Assembly (NCBI GenBank): GCA_016214845.1
Contig: JACRMS010000033.1
Coordinates: 62,001-126,000, forward strand
Direction: 5' to 3'
Length of the DNA stretch: 64,000 bases
Source: Nitrospirota bacterium
GTDB lineage: Bacteria; Nitrospirota; Thermodesulfovibrionia; UBA6902
The notes under the pieces: model-generated
What the model was told of the DNA's origin: nothing
Seen by the model: only the letters and a program-made list of their open reading frames with translations
Databases searched by the model: none
Position numbers and translations under genes: made by a program
Shown: in pieces, positions 34,379-43,120 of the stretch
Position numbering within the stretch: the first letter of the stretch is position 1
How the letters are laid out: every line of letters begins with the position of its first letter

Positions 34379-35401
34379 TTAATGTGAATGAGGAGGAAGG
34401 TCATCATGGCTGTGTTCAGTGATGAGATGATGCTGTTCTCCTGAGGCATGTAACGCGTCTATGTGAATTGTGACATTCGATAAATACCGCAGATGGTGTA
34501 AAAGCTGATGACGCACTTCCATAGCGACGTCATGTCCCTTTTCAACGGTGAGAGATGGAGTTACCGCTATATTTACTTCAGCGTAAAGCCTGTGGCCTAT
34601 CCATCTCACACGCACTTCAGTAACGTCCTGAACTCCTGGGGCATGGTTAACGGCATGTCTGATCTCGTCGATAATTTCCGGATCAATACCATCAAGCATT
34701 CGGGTGAGGACGGCCTTCCCGGAATCCCATACAATGCGGAGAATAACTGCGCTGATTAAAAAACCTACAACAGGGTCTGCAAGTGGATATCCAAGCCAGA
34801 CCCCAACTGCTCCGAAAAGCACCGCAAGGCTGGTCAAGCCGTCAACGCGCGCGTGATGCCCGTCTGCAATAAGGGCAACGCTGCCAATCTCCTTGCCAAC
34901 TCTTATGCGGAACAGGGCGACGGCTTCGTTGCCTAAAAAGCCCACAATCGATGCGACAGCTACCGCCCACAGATATTCCACTTTTTGAGGATGCATCAGG
35001 CGGTCAATGGATTGATACCCTGCAACAACTGCGCTGAATAAAATGGTTAGCACAATAGCAACCCCGGCCAGGTCTTCAACACGTCCATACCCGTATGTAA
35101 ACCGCTTTGAGGGTTTTCTCCTTGCGAGCGTAAAAGCAAACCACAGAGGTATTGCTGTCGCTGCATCGCCTATGTTATGAATTGTGTCCGCGAGGAGAGC
35201 GACACTGCCTGTGAGCAGAACAATAATAACCTGGAACAGGGCGGTGGCGGAGAGTCCAGCGAACGACCATTTGACAGCCCATATCCCCCGCTGAGTAGTA
35301 AAGATGGATGGGTCAACAACGCCATGCACATGACCGTGTGAATTGTGTGCGTGGTCATGTTCCTGATCGTGATCATTTTTGTGTGCGTGTCTCTTATTCA
35401 T
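34379..35401 (-). CDS. Cation diffusion facilitator (zinc/divalent metal exporter)
   Basis: 340 residues. Six membrane segments with the two intramembrane metal motifs: ADTIHNIGDAA and ADGHHARVDGLTS (HxxxD in each). A C-terminal cytoplasmic domain (about 225-315) matches CDF dimerisation domains. Both ends are His-rich (HAHKNDHDQEHDHAHNSHGH at the N-terminus; EQHHLITEHSHDDLPPHSH at the C-terminus), typical of CzcD/ZitB-like zinc exporters. Its ATG overlaps the stop of the preceding gene by one base (TAATG), so it is the last gene of a five-gene reverse operon with polyamine-related enzymes. Confidence 0.92.
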   Translation of the reverse strand: MNKRHAHKNDHDQEHDHAHNSHGHVHGVVDPSIFTTQRGIWAVKWSFAGLSATALFQVIIVLLTGSVALLADTIHNIGDAATAIPLWFAFTLARRKPSKRFTYGYGRVEDLAGVAIVLTILFSAVVAGYQSIDRLMHPQKVEYLWAVAVASIVGFLGNEAVALFRIRVGKEIGSVALIADGHHARVDGLTSLAVLFGAVGVWLGYPLADPVVGFLISAVILRIVWDSGKAVLTRMLDGIDPEIIDEIRHAVNHAPGVQDVTEVRVRWIGHRLYAEVNIAVTPSLTVEKGHDVAMEVRHQLLHHLRYLSNVTIHIDALHASGEQHHLITEHSHDDLPPHSH

Positions 35402-36012
35402 TACTTCCCTCCTCCGGATTCAGTGTAATCAGTATCGCATCGCAATTTCATAAAAAGAAGCGGCATCGCTAATATGATAAGAAGAATACCCTGTCCCATT
35501 ATGAGAGAACTAACTCCCGCAATGGTTATAAGATAAAACGAGGTGGCAAGCGTGCCGATAATGCTCCCGAAAGTGGAGAGCGCATAGAGCGTCCCGATTG
35601 TTTTCCCCGACGTGTGGAGGCTGCATATCATAAGCTTGGCCGTATAGGGACTTACGATACCGAGAAAGACAGAGGGGACCAGAAAAAGAATCGCAGACGC
35701 AAGCAAAGGGCTTGACCTTACTCCCATGTCCTTCATGAATATCCAGTCCGACACCGGGCCGCTGTATAAAGGAAATGTCAGAAGAAGGACACCCGGCGCA
35801 ATGATTATAAGACCGAGTTTTCTTGATGACGGTCTTATGTCAGCAATCCTTCCCCCAAGATAATATCCGGCAGACAGCCCTGTCAGAAAAACACTTATCA
35901 GGCTTCCCCACACGAAAACGGAATTGCCGAAATTAGGGGCAAGTATTCTGCTGCCCAATATCTCAAAAGACATGACCACTGCGCCACAGACAAAAACAAT
36001 AAAATATATCAT
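35401..36012 (-). CDS. Membrane half of a fused MFS/spermidine-synthase-type protein
   Basis: 203 residues, about six membrane helices. The sequence (VVMSFEILGSRILAPNFGNS, LTGLSAGYYLGGRIAD, LGIVSPYTAKLMI, IGTLYALSTFGSIIGTLATS) matches the membrane region that normally precedes a spermidine-synthase-like domain in single-chain proteins. Here the chain ends after the membrane part, and the synthase-like domain is a separate upstream gene (36026-36946) 13 bases away. The pair probably works as a complex. Substrate unknown. Confidence 0.82.
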   Translation of the reverse strand: MIYFIVFVCGAVVMSFEILGSRILAPNFGNSVFVWGSLISVFLTGLSAGYYLGGRIADIRPSSRKLGLIIIAPGVLLLTFPLYSGPVSDWIFMKDMGVRSSPLLASAILFLVPSVFLGIVSPYTAKLMICSLHTSGKTIGTLYALSTFGSIIGTLATSFYLITIAGVSSLIMGQGILLIILAMPLLFMKLRCDTDYTESGGGK

Positions 36013-36025
36013 CGGGCTTGCCTCC

Positions 36026-36946
36026 TCATTTTGCCTCTGAGTCCTGGTATTTGTAGAGATTCACCGGGGCAAAATCATCGGTGAGAATATTTGCGCCGGA
36101 CCATTCGTATGCCATCGAATATTCAAATCTTGACGCTGTTTCGGGAAGATCAAAGTCGAATTGCCTGAGAGACTGAAGCTTTTTTGCCGCTGCCTCAATT
36201 CCGTCTTTGTCCTTCAGGTCAAAGTTTTTCGTGACAACGAAGATGAAGTTGCCCGATTTCTTCCCTTTGAATATATAGAGGTAAGGGAATACCTTCTTGT
36301 ACGTCATAATCATGGAATCGAATAATTTATTCCTGTAGGGAGATAGGATGTTTGAGACAACAACGCCGTTGTCCTTTAATCTGCTTTTCACCTCCCGGAG
36401 GAATTCAACTGTTGTGAGATGAAAAGGGATGTAGTCACCTTGGTAAGCGTCAAGAAAGATAATGTCATATTTCTTCTTGGAGCGTTTGATGAACTGCCTT
36501 GCGTCCCCGGCATGGACCTTAAGGTTTTTATTCTCTTTAAAATAAAAATATTCCTTTGCGACCGAAACAATATCAGTGTCAATTTCAACGGCGTCTATGT
36601 TTGCCTCAGGGTAATAACGGTTCATATATCCCGGCATGGCCCCGATTCCAAGACCGGCAAAGAGCACATCTCCGGGGTCAATACGCAAAAAGGCGAGAGA
36701 GACAAAAGTTGTTCGAGTATATTCAAAAAGCAGCTTATCGGGAGCGTCCAGAGATATTCCACCCTGTATCAAGTCTTTTTTGTTGTTCCGGAGATATCTT
36801 TCATGTTTGGCCGCGTCTTCCGTGACAGCAATGTACTGATAGAGAGAATTCTTCTCCATCAGCAGTTTCTCTGAAGGCTCAAGGGCAAATCCGCTCAAAG
36901 GGAAAAGCAGAAAGCAAAGAACGGTTAAATAAATTTTATTAAACAT
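36026..36946 (-). CDS. Spermidine-synthase-like protein with signal peptide
   Basis: 306 residues. An N-terminal signal peptide (KIYLTVLCFLLFPLSGFA) precedes a Rossmann methyltransferase-like domain of the spermidine synthase family: VLFAGLGIGAMPGYMNRYYP (cofactor-binding loop), IDAVEIDTDIVSVAKEYF, HAGDARQFI and IIFLDAYQGDYIPFHL. Family members transfer aminopropyl groups or bind related nucleosides. An exported version is odd because the usual donor is cytoplasmic. The gene lies in a reverse operon with a SpdH-like oxidoreductase, a His-rich small protein, its membrane half and a metal exporter. Confidence 0.82.
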   Translation of the reverse strand: MFNKIYLTVLCFLLFPLSGFALEPSEKLLMEKNSLYQYIAVTEDAAKHERYLRNNKKDLIQGGISLDAPDKLLFEYTRTTFVSLAFLRIDPGDVLFAGLGIGAMPGYMNRYYPEANIDAVEIDTDIVSVAKEYFYFKENKNLKVHAGDARQFIKRSKKKYDIIFLDAYQGDYIPFHLTTVEFLREVKSRLKDNGVVVSNILSPYRNKLFDSMIMTYKKVFPYLYIFKGKKSGNFIFVVTKNFDLKDKDGIEAAAKKLQSLRQFDFDLPETASRFEYSMAYEWSGANILTDDFAPVNLYKYQDSEAK

Positions 36947-36997
36947 ATAATGGACTCCACGATTTAATGTGTTATTCTCAACAAAATTAAAAGAGGA

Positions 36998-37423
36998 TTA
37001 ACCGACCGGAGGGGACACGCCTGAAAAGACCGCAGTGAAATTGCTTTCAGGCATAAGTTCATCAAAACAACGTGCAATATTATGAAATGCTTTTTTGTGC
37101 GTTAAGGCGAAACCCGAAGTGAAGTGGGCCGCTGTATTTTTGGGTTTGTTTTGAAATTTGCCTGTTGCGCCTGACCCATTAATATACTTTTCAAGGTGCA
37201 GGTGAAAGCCGGTATGTTTATGGCTGTACATATCGTATTTCTCAAGATCATCATAATGGTCACGAACATTAAAATGATGCTCTGAAGGATGGTCATGGGA
37301 GTGATAAAAAGGCATCAAAAAGGAAACTATCAGAAAGAGAACAGCGATTATTAGTCTATAGAAATTGTTTGAAGCCATGTTGTAGTTTATACTATTCATC
37401 ATTTCCGCCGCCATATCCGTCAT
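36998..37423 (-). CDS. His-rich small membrane-anchored protein
   Basis: About 141 residues, unknown family. An N-terminal membrane segment (FYRLIIAVLFLIVSFLMPF) is followed by a His/Asp cluster (YHSHDHPSEHHFN, DHYDD, SHKHTGFHLHLEKY) likely to bind metal on the outside of the membrane. The ATG at 37423 overlaps the stop of the SpdH-like gene as ATGA, so they are coupled; the frame is open further upstream but only inside that gene. The CDF exporter at the end of the same operon supports a metal-related role. Confidence 0.6.
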   Translation of the reverse strand: MTDMAAEMMNSINYNMASNNFYRLIIAVLFLIVSFLMPFYHSHDHPSEHHFNVRDHYDDLEKYDMYSHKHTGFHLHLEKYINGSGATGKFQNKPKNTAAHFTSGFALTHKKAFHNIARCFDELMPESNFTAVFSGVSPPVG

Positions 37424-39294
37424 GAAATTTCCATAACCTGCCTCGCCGCCCTGGTCCCTTCTTCCACTGCGCCGAGCCAGTGCTGGTGGCCGTTCAGCTC
37501 CGAGTGACCGAAGGCAATGCGTCCGAAACGCCTCCTGATAACAGTGCCCGGCGCAGACTGTCCGTCCCTGCCGAAGTAAAATCCAGGCTGAGGATTCACA
37601 TAAGCATGACCCCACCGGTTCAGGACAATGCCTGCTATGTCCTTTTCAGGGTCGAATCCAGCCTTGCCGAAAAGCCTTGCCATCTGTTCTTTTATCTTCT
37701 TTTCATAATCCGCATAGCTTGTTGAAAGCAGCTCAATGCGTCCTTTTACTCCCTGCTCATGAATAGGGAATCCCGGATAATAAAACGGCACATAAAAAGT
37801 TATGATGGTCGGTTTGTCAGGATCAAGCGGGGGATTATAGTCGCCGACAATCATCGGCTGTCTTATGTTGCAACTGAATCCAAAGCCGTCGAACCATCTG
37901 CATGAAGTCAACCCGAGTTTATACAGAAACCTCCAGTTCGTGACAGCTACATTAACTACAAGCATCGGAGAGCGATGAAATTGTTTGTACGCCTCGTTAT
38001 GTTCTTCAGGAAGTTTTTTCACAATCCTGCGGGTGACCCAACTGCCGTTGGCCATCACTACACTGCGTGCTTTCAAACAATATATCTTTCCGCCTTTCAC
38101 ATAAGTCACCCAGACGAATTCCGATTTATCAGGTTCCGCATTATGTTCAATATTCACTGCCAATGCATCAAGCCGCATACTGATGCTGTTGGAAGGACGA
38201 TCCAATGCCTCAAAATTGATCCGTTGGTTCAGGACATCTTCAAAGGACTTGCTTTTGGAGATTGCTTCGGGAATGAGAGCTTTTGTAAAGAAGCGCGCGA
38301 ATCCGTCATTGCCGCCTGGGAATGAATGCCAGTCGCTTTTTTCAGACCTTGCCCTTTTAGTAAACCCGGCAGGAAATCCCTGAAAGCCCGGCATTGCAAC
38401 CTGATACGCCCCGAAAGCCGAGATAACATCAGAACCCAGCCCTATGCTGCTTGCAAGGACCGGGTCAATAAATCTTGTGATCGCAGGACTCAGCCCCATC
38501 ACCTTTTCCAGATAGTCTTTATACGTCATGGTATCAAGCCATTGGTTGAAGTCTGCTCCTTTATAATTTCTTTTATTGCTATTTCTCCAAGTGACAAAAT
38601 CCTTCTTCACGTTTTCTGAAAAAGGAGTGTCTTCAAAATTCCTGCTCCACATATCAATCGCCCATTTTGAGGCAGCAGCGTCTTCAAAAAAATAACCGTT
38701 ATTGGGAAAATCATCGTACCACAGCATGAAGCCGTAATTCGTCCGGTCAAAGTAAAGCTTTTTATCTGCAGGAGTTAACTTCTGATATTCAAACCTGTGA
38801 GGTATCCCCAGTTCGGAATAAATATCGTAGCCGGAGGATTCAGGGTCATCAAGGACGACAAATGAATTTGCTCCCTGAGGGGCAATCAGTCTTTGACCAT
38901 TAACGATAAACTCATTTCGCTTTGATTCACCGCCGAAGACAGGATGGTTTTCGATAATGAGACATTTTTGCCCCCTGCGCTTTGATTTACTGAAATGAAA
39001 AGCTGCGCCAAGCCCGCTCATGCCACCGCCGATTATCACAAGATCGAATATCTCCCCTGTATCAATAGCGTCATCCGGGATAGTTTCATAGCGGCCGTCC
39101 CGCATTGCATGAGCATAACGAACGACACTTTCGGTATTGCCATGTGAAGCGGAATAATCACCAACGCCGCCATCCCCGTCCCAGGAATTTGTTTGCGCAA
39201 CTAAACGGATTGGCGCAGGAAGTTGCAAAAGGGCCGCACCAGCACCGATCAAAGCGGCATTGAGAAAATCCCTTCTAGTTATTCCTGTGGTCAT
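37420..39294 (-). CDS. SpdH-like FAD-dependent oxidoreductase, Tat-exported
   Basis: 624 residues. A twin-arginine signal (TRRDFLNAALIGAGAALLQL) directs the folded enzyme out of the cytoplasm. A Rossmann FAD motif (LVIIGGGMSGLGAAFHF) and GGESKRNEF follow, with RYAHAMRDGRYE upstream; this layout and length match the spermidine dehydrogenase (SpdH) group of NAD(P)/FAD-binding proteins. C-terminal FGHSELNGHQHWLGAVEEG contributes to the FAD site. The enzyme would oxidise an amine outside the membrane. First gene of the reverse operon with spermidine-synthase-like proteins, which supports a polyamine or related amine substrate without proving it. Confidence 0.8.
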   Translation of the reverse strand: MTTGITRRDFLNAALIGAGAALLQLPAPIRLVAQTNSWDGDGGVGDYSASHGNTESVVRYAHAMRDGRYETIPDDAIDTGEIFDLVIIGGGMSGLGAAFHFSKSKRRGQKCLIIENHPVFGGESKRNEFIVNGQRLIAPQGANSFVVLDDPESSGYDIYSELGIPHRFEYQKLTPADKKLYFDRTNYGFMLWYDDFPNNGYFFEDAAASKWAIDMWSRNFEDTPFSENVKKDFVTWRNSNKRNYKGADFNQWLDTMTYKDYLEKVMGLSPAITRFIDPVLASSIGLGSDVISAFGAYQVAMPGFQGFPAGFTKRARSEKSDWHSFPGGNDGFARFFTKALIPEAISKSKSFEDVLNQRINFEALDRPSNSISMRLDALAVNIEHNAEPDKSEFVWVTYVKGGKIYCLKARSVVMANGSWVTRRIVKKLPEEHNEAYKQFHRSPMLVVNVAVTNWRFLYKLGLTSCRWFDGFGFSCNIRQPMIVGDYNPPLDPDKPTIITFYVPFYYPGFPIHEQGVKGRIELLSTSYADYEKKIKEQMARLFGKAGFDPEKDIAGIVLNRWGHAYVNPQPGFYFGRDGQSAPGTVIRRRFGRIAFGHSELNGHQHWLGAVEEGTRAARQVMEIS

Positions 39295-39454
39295 TTGCTC
39301 AAGTATTTTTTTAGGTTCATACTTTTCTTGAATTAAGTATAAGATAGTTGCTGAGAAACAACAATTGATTGATTTATAAAATTAAGACAATATCGCATTG
39401 GGGGATCAGGTCTTATTTCTTGTTTTTTATCCACCTCTATAAAGCAATACATCT

Positions 39455-39859
39455 CTATTCGATCCCTTCTTCCCTCTTAAACCCTATCTTCGGACCCTTC
39501 TTTTCCGGCAGGGACATTAACTGTCGGATTGCCTCGAATATTGTATATATTTCTTCATCATGTTTTTCTATTTTGCTTTCAAGCTCTTTTAATTTGTGTG
39601 CCAACTCTTTGTGGGTCGAAAGAACTTCTCGTAGTTTAACAAAGGCCCGTATAATGGCGATGTTCGCAAGTATGGCTGTCTCACTATTGAGAACAGTGGC
39701 CAGCATTACAACTCCTTGCTCGGTAAATACATAGGGGCGATGGCCTCCGAGATGCTTTTGTGAAGGTATCGCATTTTGCGATACCATACCCTTAATCTCT
39801 TGTTCGTCCAGTTGACAGCGGGAAAGAGTAACCACAGAGAAAGAGGATGCAACAAGCAT
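39455..39859 (-). pseudogene. ORF6N-domain protein, 5'-truncated
   Basis: The C-terminal ~115 residues match chromosomal ORF6N-type proteins (RPYVFTEQGVVMLATVLNSE, IIRAFVKLREVLSTHKELAH, FEAIRQLMSLPEKKGPKIGF). The normal N-terminal half (start of the ORF6N domain) is missing: upstream of QLDEQEIKGMV the reading turns into unrelated residues, and the next gene remnant begins directly there. Such proteins derive from phage antirepressor-like DNA-binding proteins and are often mobile. A short product could still be made, but the domain is incomplete. Confidence 0.65.
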
Positions 39860-39860
39860 T

Positions 39861-40075
39861 TACTGCACAACGATCGCGTTTAGTTCGTGGGAATCGAGAA
39901 TTTTGTTTATTATCCTGGCGGGTTTATTTTTCAAAGCTCCGCTCTTCATGCCGGCAATAAGCAGGTCATAATTTTTTGCCTCGGCAATGATCCCGTCGGA
40001 CTGGCCTGTTTTAATGATCGAGGCCGGTTTGATGTCCATAGAGTTCAGGATGTCTTTTGCAGAAACTATGGCCTG
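39861..40075 (-). pseudogene. Universal stress protein remnant (C-terminal part)
   Basis: Reading on the reverse strand gives SAKDILNSMDIKPASIIKTG, then IIAEAKNYDLLIAGMKSG and ends ILDSHELNAIVVQ, which has the pattern of a USP second half (strand-helix-strand with LLIAGMKSG and a final AIVVQ). A TAG stop precedes it in frame and no start or N-terminal half is present. It abuts the ORF6N remnant and a hairpin repeat, so it is gene debris beside the intact tandem USP at 40189. Confidence 0.6.
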
Positions 40076-40119
40076 CTACCATTGCCTGTGTGCCCCATGG
40101 TTATCAGTTTGACGATGCC

Positions 40120-40154
40120 GGTAGCAGTTACAGTGTGCTACTTTAACTGCTACC
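40120..40154. repeat. GGTAGCAGTTA hairpin
   Basis: GGTAGCAGTTA and TAACTGCTACC are perfect 11-bp arms around a 13-base loop. A further half copy (GCTACC) lies at 40075-40080 at the edge of the USP remnant. Could be the scar or the agent that broke the gene. Confidence 0.65.
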
Positions 40155-40188
40155 GAATGAATACTGAAATATGCTAAAGTATATTCCG

Positions 40189-41046
40189 ATGGGACGGTAC
40201 AGAAAAATACTCGTGGCGGTTGACGGTTCAGAGTCAAGCAAGAACGCCTTCAGGCAGGCCTGCAAGATAGTGCGCGATGATAAAAGCTGGATAACCGTCA
40301 TCACCTCGGTCCCCATTTACCAGGACCAGTTTGAGGTCCTCAGCACCAGGGAAAAGGTCACCAGGACCCTCAAGGACGAAGGGCAAAAAGTCCTCTCCGA
40401 AATTCAAAAGATAGCAACCGAGGAAGATATCTACATAAGGACAAGGCTTGAAGAGGGAAGCCCGTTCGACACTGTTACGGACATTGCGGACGAAGGCAAT
40501 TATGATCTGATAGTGATGGGCAGGCACGGTAAAGGCCGCATTGAAAAGGCCCTTGTCGGCAGCGTCACGGCCCGCGTCATCGGCTATACCCAGCGGGACG
40601 TGCTTGTTGTTCCGGGAGATGCGTCTATCGGGTGGGGCCATATCCTTCTGCCTACAGATGGTTCAAAATACAATAAGGCCGCGACGGAGAAGGCGGTCGA
40701 CCTCGCAAAGTCATACGCCGGAGATCTGAAGGTCCTTTCCGTTGTAGACGTCACGGACGAGTTCCATGCCGAAGCGCCCGGCGCGGTTGAGGAGCTTGTC
40801 AGACAGGCAAAGAAGATCGCGGGTGATGTCAGGGAAAAGGCGGAGGCGGAAGGAATAACAACAGAGGCATTTGTCAGGGAAGGCGAAAGCTTCAAAGTCA
40901 TCACGGAGCTCTCACGGGAATTCCATTCCGATGTCATAGTCATGGGCAGTCATGGACGGACCGGGATACGTCGTCTCCTCATGGGCAGCGTCACTGAAAA
41001 GGTCATCGGTTACGCCCCCTGCCCGGTGCTCGTCGTAAAGGCGTAA
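40189..41046 (+). CDS. Tandem universal stress protein
   Basis: 285 residues, two USP domains in one chain. Domain 1 (about 1-140) opens YRKILVAVDGSESSKNA and has the ATP-binding Gly motif VMGRHGKGRIEKALVGSVTA; domain 2 (about 142-285) has HILLPTDGSKYNKAA and VMGSHGRTGIRRLLMGSVTE and ends CPVLVVKA. Both nucleotide sites look intact. Tandem USPs bind ATP and act in stress adaptation. An alternative ATG lies 18 bases upstream (40171); neither has a strong ribosome binding site, and the family N-terminus favours 40189. Upstream is USP debris in the opposite direction. Confidence 0.88.
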   Translation: MGRYRKILVAVDGSESSKNAFRQACKIVRDDKSWITVITSVPIYQDQFEVLSTREKVTRTLKDEGQKVLSEIQKIATEEDIYIRTRLEEGSPFDTVTDIADEGNYDLIVMGRHGKGRIEKALVGSVTARVIGYTQRDVLVVPGDASIGWGHILLPTDGSKYNKAATEKAVDLAKSYAGDLKVLSVVDVTDEFHAEAPGAVEELVRQAKKIAGDVREKAEAEGITTEAFVREGESFKVITELSREFHSDVIVMGSHGRTGIRRLLMGSVTEKVIGYAPCPVLVVKA

Positions 41047-41100
41047 TTTCCAATCCCGATTTAAACCACAATATTCATATTGAACCCTGTTCCAATGTTT

Positions 41101-41243
41101 GCTGAAATGGAAGGCTGCGGAAGAATCCTTTAAAAAAGGTAGTTAGTAGTTAGTAGTCAGCAGTCGGGGAAACCCAACTACTAACTACTGACTACTGTTT
41201 TGTTGTCGATTATAGAAATTCTGTAGCAGACTTCCATTTCAGC
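41101..41243. repeat. Nested palindromic element, 143 bases
   Basis: Outer arms GCTGAAATGGAAGGCTGC (41101-41118) and GCAGACTTCCATTTCAGC (41226-41243) match at 17 of 18 positions. Between them lies a second dyad made of GTAGTTAGTAGTTAGTAG and CTACTAACTACTGACTAC, the same simple-repeat element seen at 25561. It fills the gap between the USP and the histidine kinase gene. Confidence 0.75.
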
Positions 41244-41299
41244 AATTCTCCTTCCATCCGAATTCAAAATATTGTATCCTTATATACCGGGGCGAATGA

Positions 41300-43009
41300 A
41301 TGAACTTTAAGATCTGGCATAAAATGATCATCGGCATCACGATCCCGTCCCTTATTGCCCTGGCAGGCGGCATACTTACCTACGAATACATAAACGACGT
41401 CAAGCACAGGCATGGCTTTGTTGAAATAGCGGATGACCTGAAAGGGCGCGCGCTTGAGGTCAGGCGTAACGAGAAGAACTTCCTCCTTCACAAAACCGAC
41501 GCGTATTACAAATACTGCCAGGACGCAATAAGCGGTTTTAATAATTCGGTGGACAGCATATCCGAGGAGATCGTTGACCAGATCGGCAAAGACGATTTCC
41601 TCCTGCTGCGCCATTCCACGCAGGCATACTCAGGACTTATATACGCCCTTCTTAGAAATTACCAGCAGGAGACCGATGTCATTGAACGGGTAAGGGAAGA
41701 GGGCAGAAAAATGGAAACCTTTGTGGCAAGCGGCAAGCACGCAAGAGAGCTTTCGACAAACTTCATCCTTGACATGAGGCGCTGGGAAAAAAACTACATG
41801 CTGTTCCGTGATAAAGCGTCCTTTGACAAACTGAACATGTCCCTTTCTTTATTTAACAACATCATCCCTTTCTGTTTTGAATGCGCCCGATACACGGAAG
41901 CTATTCATAATCTCTTCTCGGTTTACAATGAGATCGATGCCAAGGTGAACGACCTGCAGATAATCGGGACTAAACTTGAAGAGATCACAAACAAAATAGC
42001 CGGCCGCGAGAGACAGAAGGTGAGCGATTTTTTCACGCACACTCAGCGTCTTTTACTGATGGCGCTTATACTGCTCTGCACCCTGGGGCCGTTGATAGTT
42101 TACAAGACCGCAACTTATATAGTAGCGCCGATCAAAAGGCTCGCCGACATTACAAGAAAGATCTCAGAGGGAGATATAACCCTGAGGGCGCCGATAAAAG
42201 AACATGACGAGACCTTCACCCTCGCCATGTCCTTCAATACAATGCTCGACCACCTGCAGCTTACGCAGGAGTCCCTTGAAAAAAGCATGGAGCTTCTCCG
42301 CGAAAAACAGGAGGAGGCTGAGAAACGCGCCTCACTGGGCTTCCTCGTCTCAGGCGTCGCCCATGAATTAAACAACCCTTTGAACAACATCTCCCTGACC
42401 GCGGAGACAATGAAGGAAGATATAAAAGAGCTCAGCCCCGAACAAATGACGGAATACGTCCAGGACATACTCACGCAGTGCGAGCGCGCCCAGCAGGTCG
42501 TGGAAAACCTGCTCGACTTCGCGGGAGCGCGAAAGTCTTCCAACAAGAGCAACCTCAATATAGTCAGCGTCGTGCAGGAATCAATAAATCTCATTGCCAA
42601 CCAGTTAAAGGTGAATAACATAAATCTGCGTCTTGATTTCCATGACAGCATTTTATTTGTAAAAGGAAACCGCAGCAAGCTGGAAGAGGTCTTTATCAAT
42701 TTAATGGTGAATGCCGTACACGCGATGAAGGATTCGGGGACCCTGTCCATATGCATCAGGCCGGACTCTGAAATAAAAAATGTTTTTATTGAGATCAGCG
42801 ACACAGGGTGCGGAATATCCCAGAAAGACCTCAAAAACATATTTGAACCTTTCTTTACCACCAAACCGGTAGGAGAAGGCACCGGGCTTGGTTTGTCAGT
42901 GGCCCGGAGTCTTATAATGGAGCACGAAGGCGAGATTGAAGTTGACAGCACCGAAGGGGTAGGAACCGCCTTTATAATCAGATTGCCGTTAATTGAAGGG
43001 AGTGTTTAA
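41300..43009 (+). CDS. Membrane sensor histidine kinase (HK-A)
   Basis: 569 residues. Membrane helix 1 (about 7-27), a ~220-residue helical periplasmic sensor ([19 protein letters not shown]), membrane helix 2 (about 250-272), HAMP (KISEGDITLRAP), a coiled coil, HisKA with phospho-His in [13 protein letters not shown], and a HATPase domain (NLMVNAVHAM, DTGCGISQ, GTGLGLSVA). It is a close paralogue of the kinase at 50387; the sensor and HAMP regions are especially similar. A single-domain receiver follows at 43121, its likely partner. The sensed signal is unknown. Confidence 0.92.
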   Translation: MNFKIWHKMIIGITIPSLIALAGGILTYEYINDVKHRHGFVEIADDLKGRALEVRRNEKNFLLHKTDAYYKYCQDAISGFNNSVDSISEEIVDQIGKDDFLLLRHSTQAYSGLIYALLRNYQQETDVIERVREEGRKMETFVASGKHARELSTNFILDMRRWEKNYMLFRDKASFDKLNMSLSLFNNIIPFCFECARYTEAIHNLFSVYNEIDAKVNDLQIIGTKLEEITNKIAGRERQKVSDFFTHTQRLLLMALILLCTLGPLIVYKTATYIVAPIKRLADITRKISEGDITLRAPIKEHDETFTLAMSFNTMLDHLQLTQESLEKSMELLREKQEEAEKRASLGFLVSGVAHELNNPLNNISLTAETMKEDIKELSPEQMTEYVQDILTQCERAQQVVENLLDFAGARKSSNKSNLNIVSVVQESINLIANQLKVNNINLRLDFHDSILFVKGNRSKLEEVFINLMVNAVHAMKDSGTLSICIRPDSEIKNVFIEISDTGCGISQKDLKNIFEPFFTTKPVGEGTGLGLSVARSLIMEHEGEIEVDSTEGVGTAFIIRLPLIEGSV

Positions 43010-43120
43010 TACGTTTAGTTTCAGCCACGAATTGACACGAATGAACACGAACAGAAAAAATATTAACAATCCCATTAGAGAAGATTCGTGTTTATTCCCC
43101 GGTGACAAGGAGTTCAAATA

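Noticed and set aside
39887-40177. A 96-codon forward frame between the remnants and the tandem USP
   Set aside because: It is antisense to the USP remnant and its product matches nothing; the reverse reading has clear USP features.
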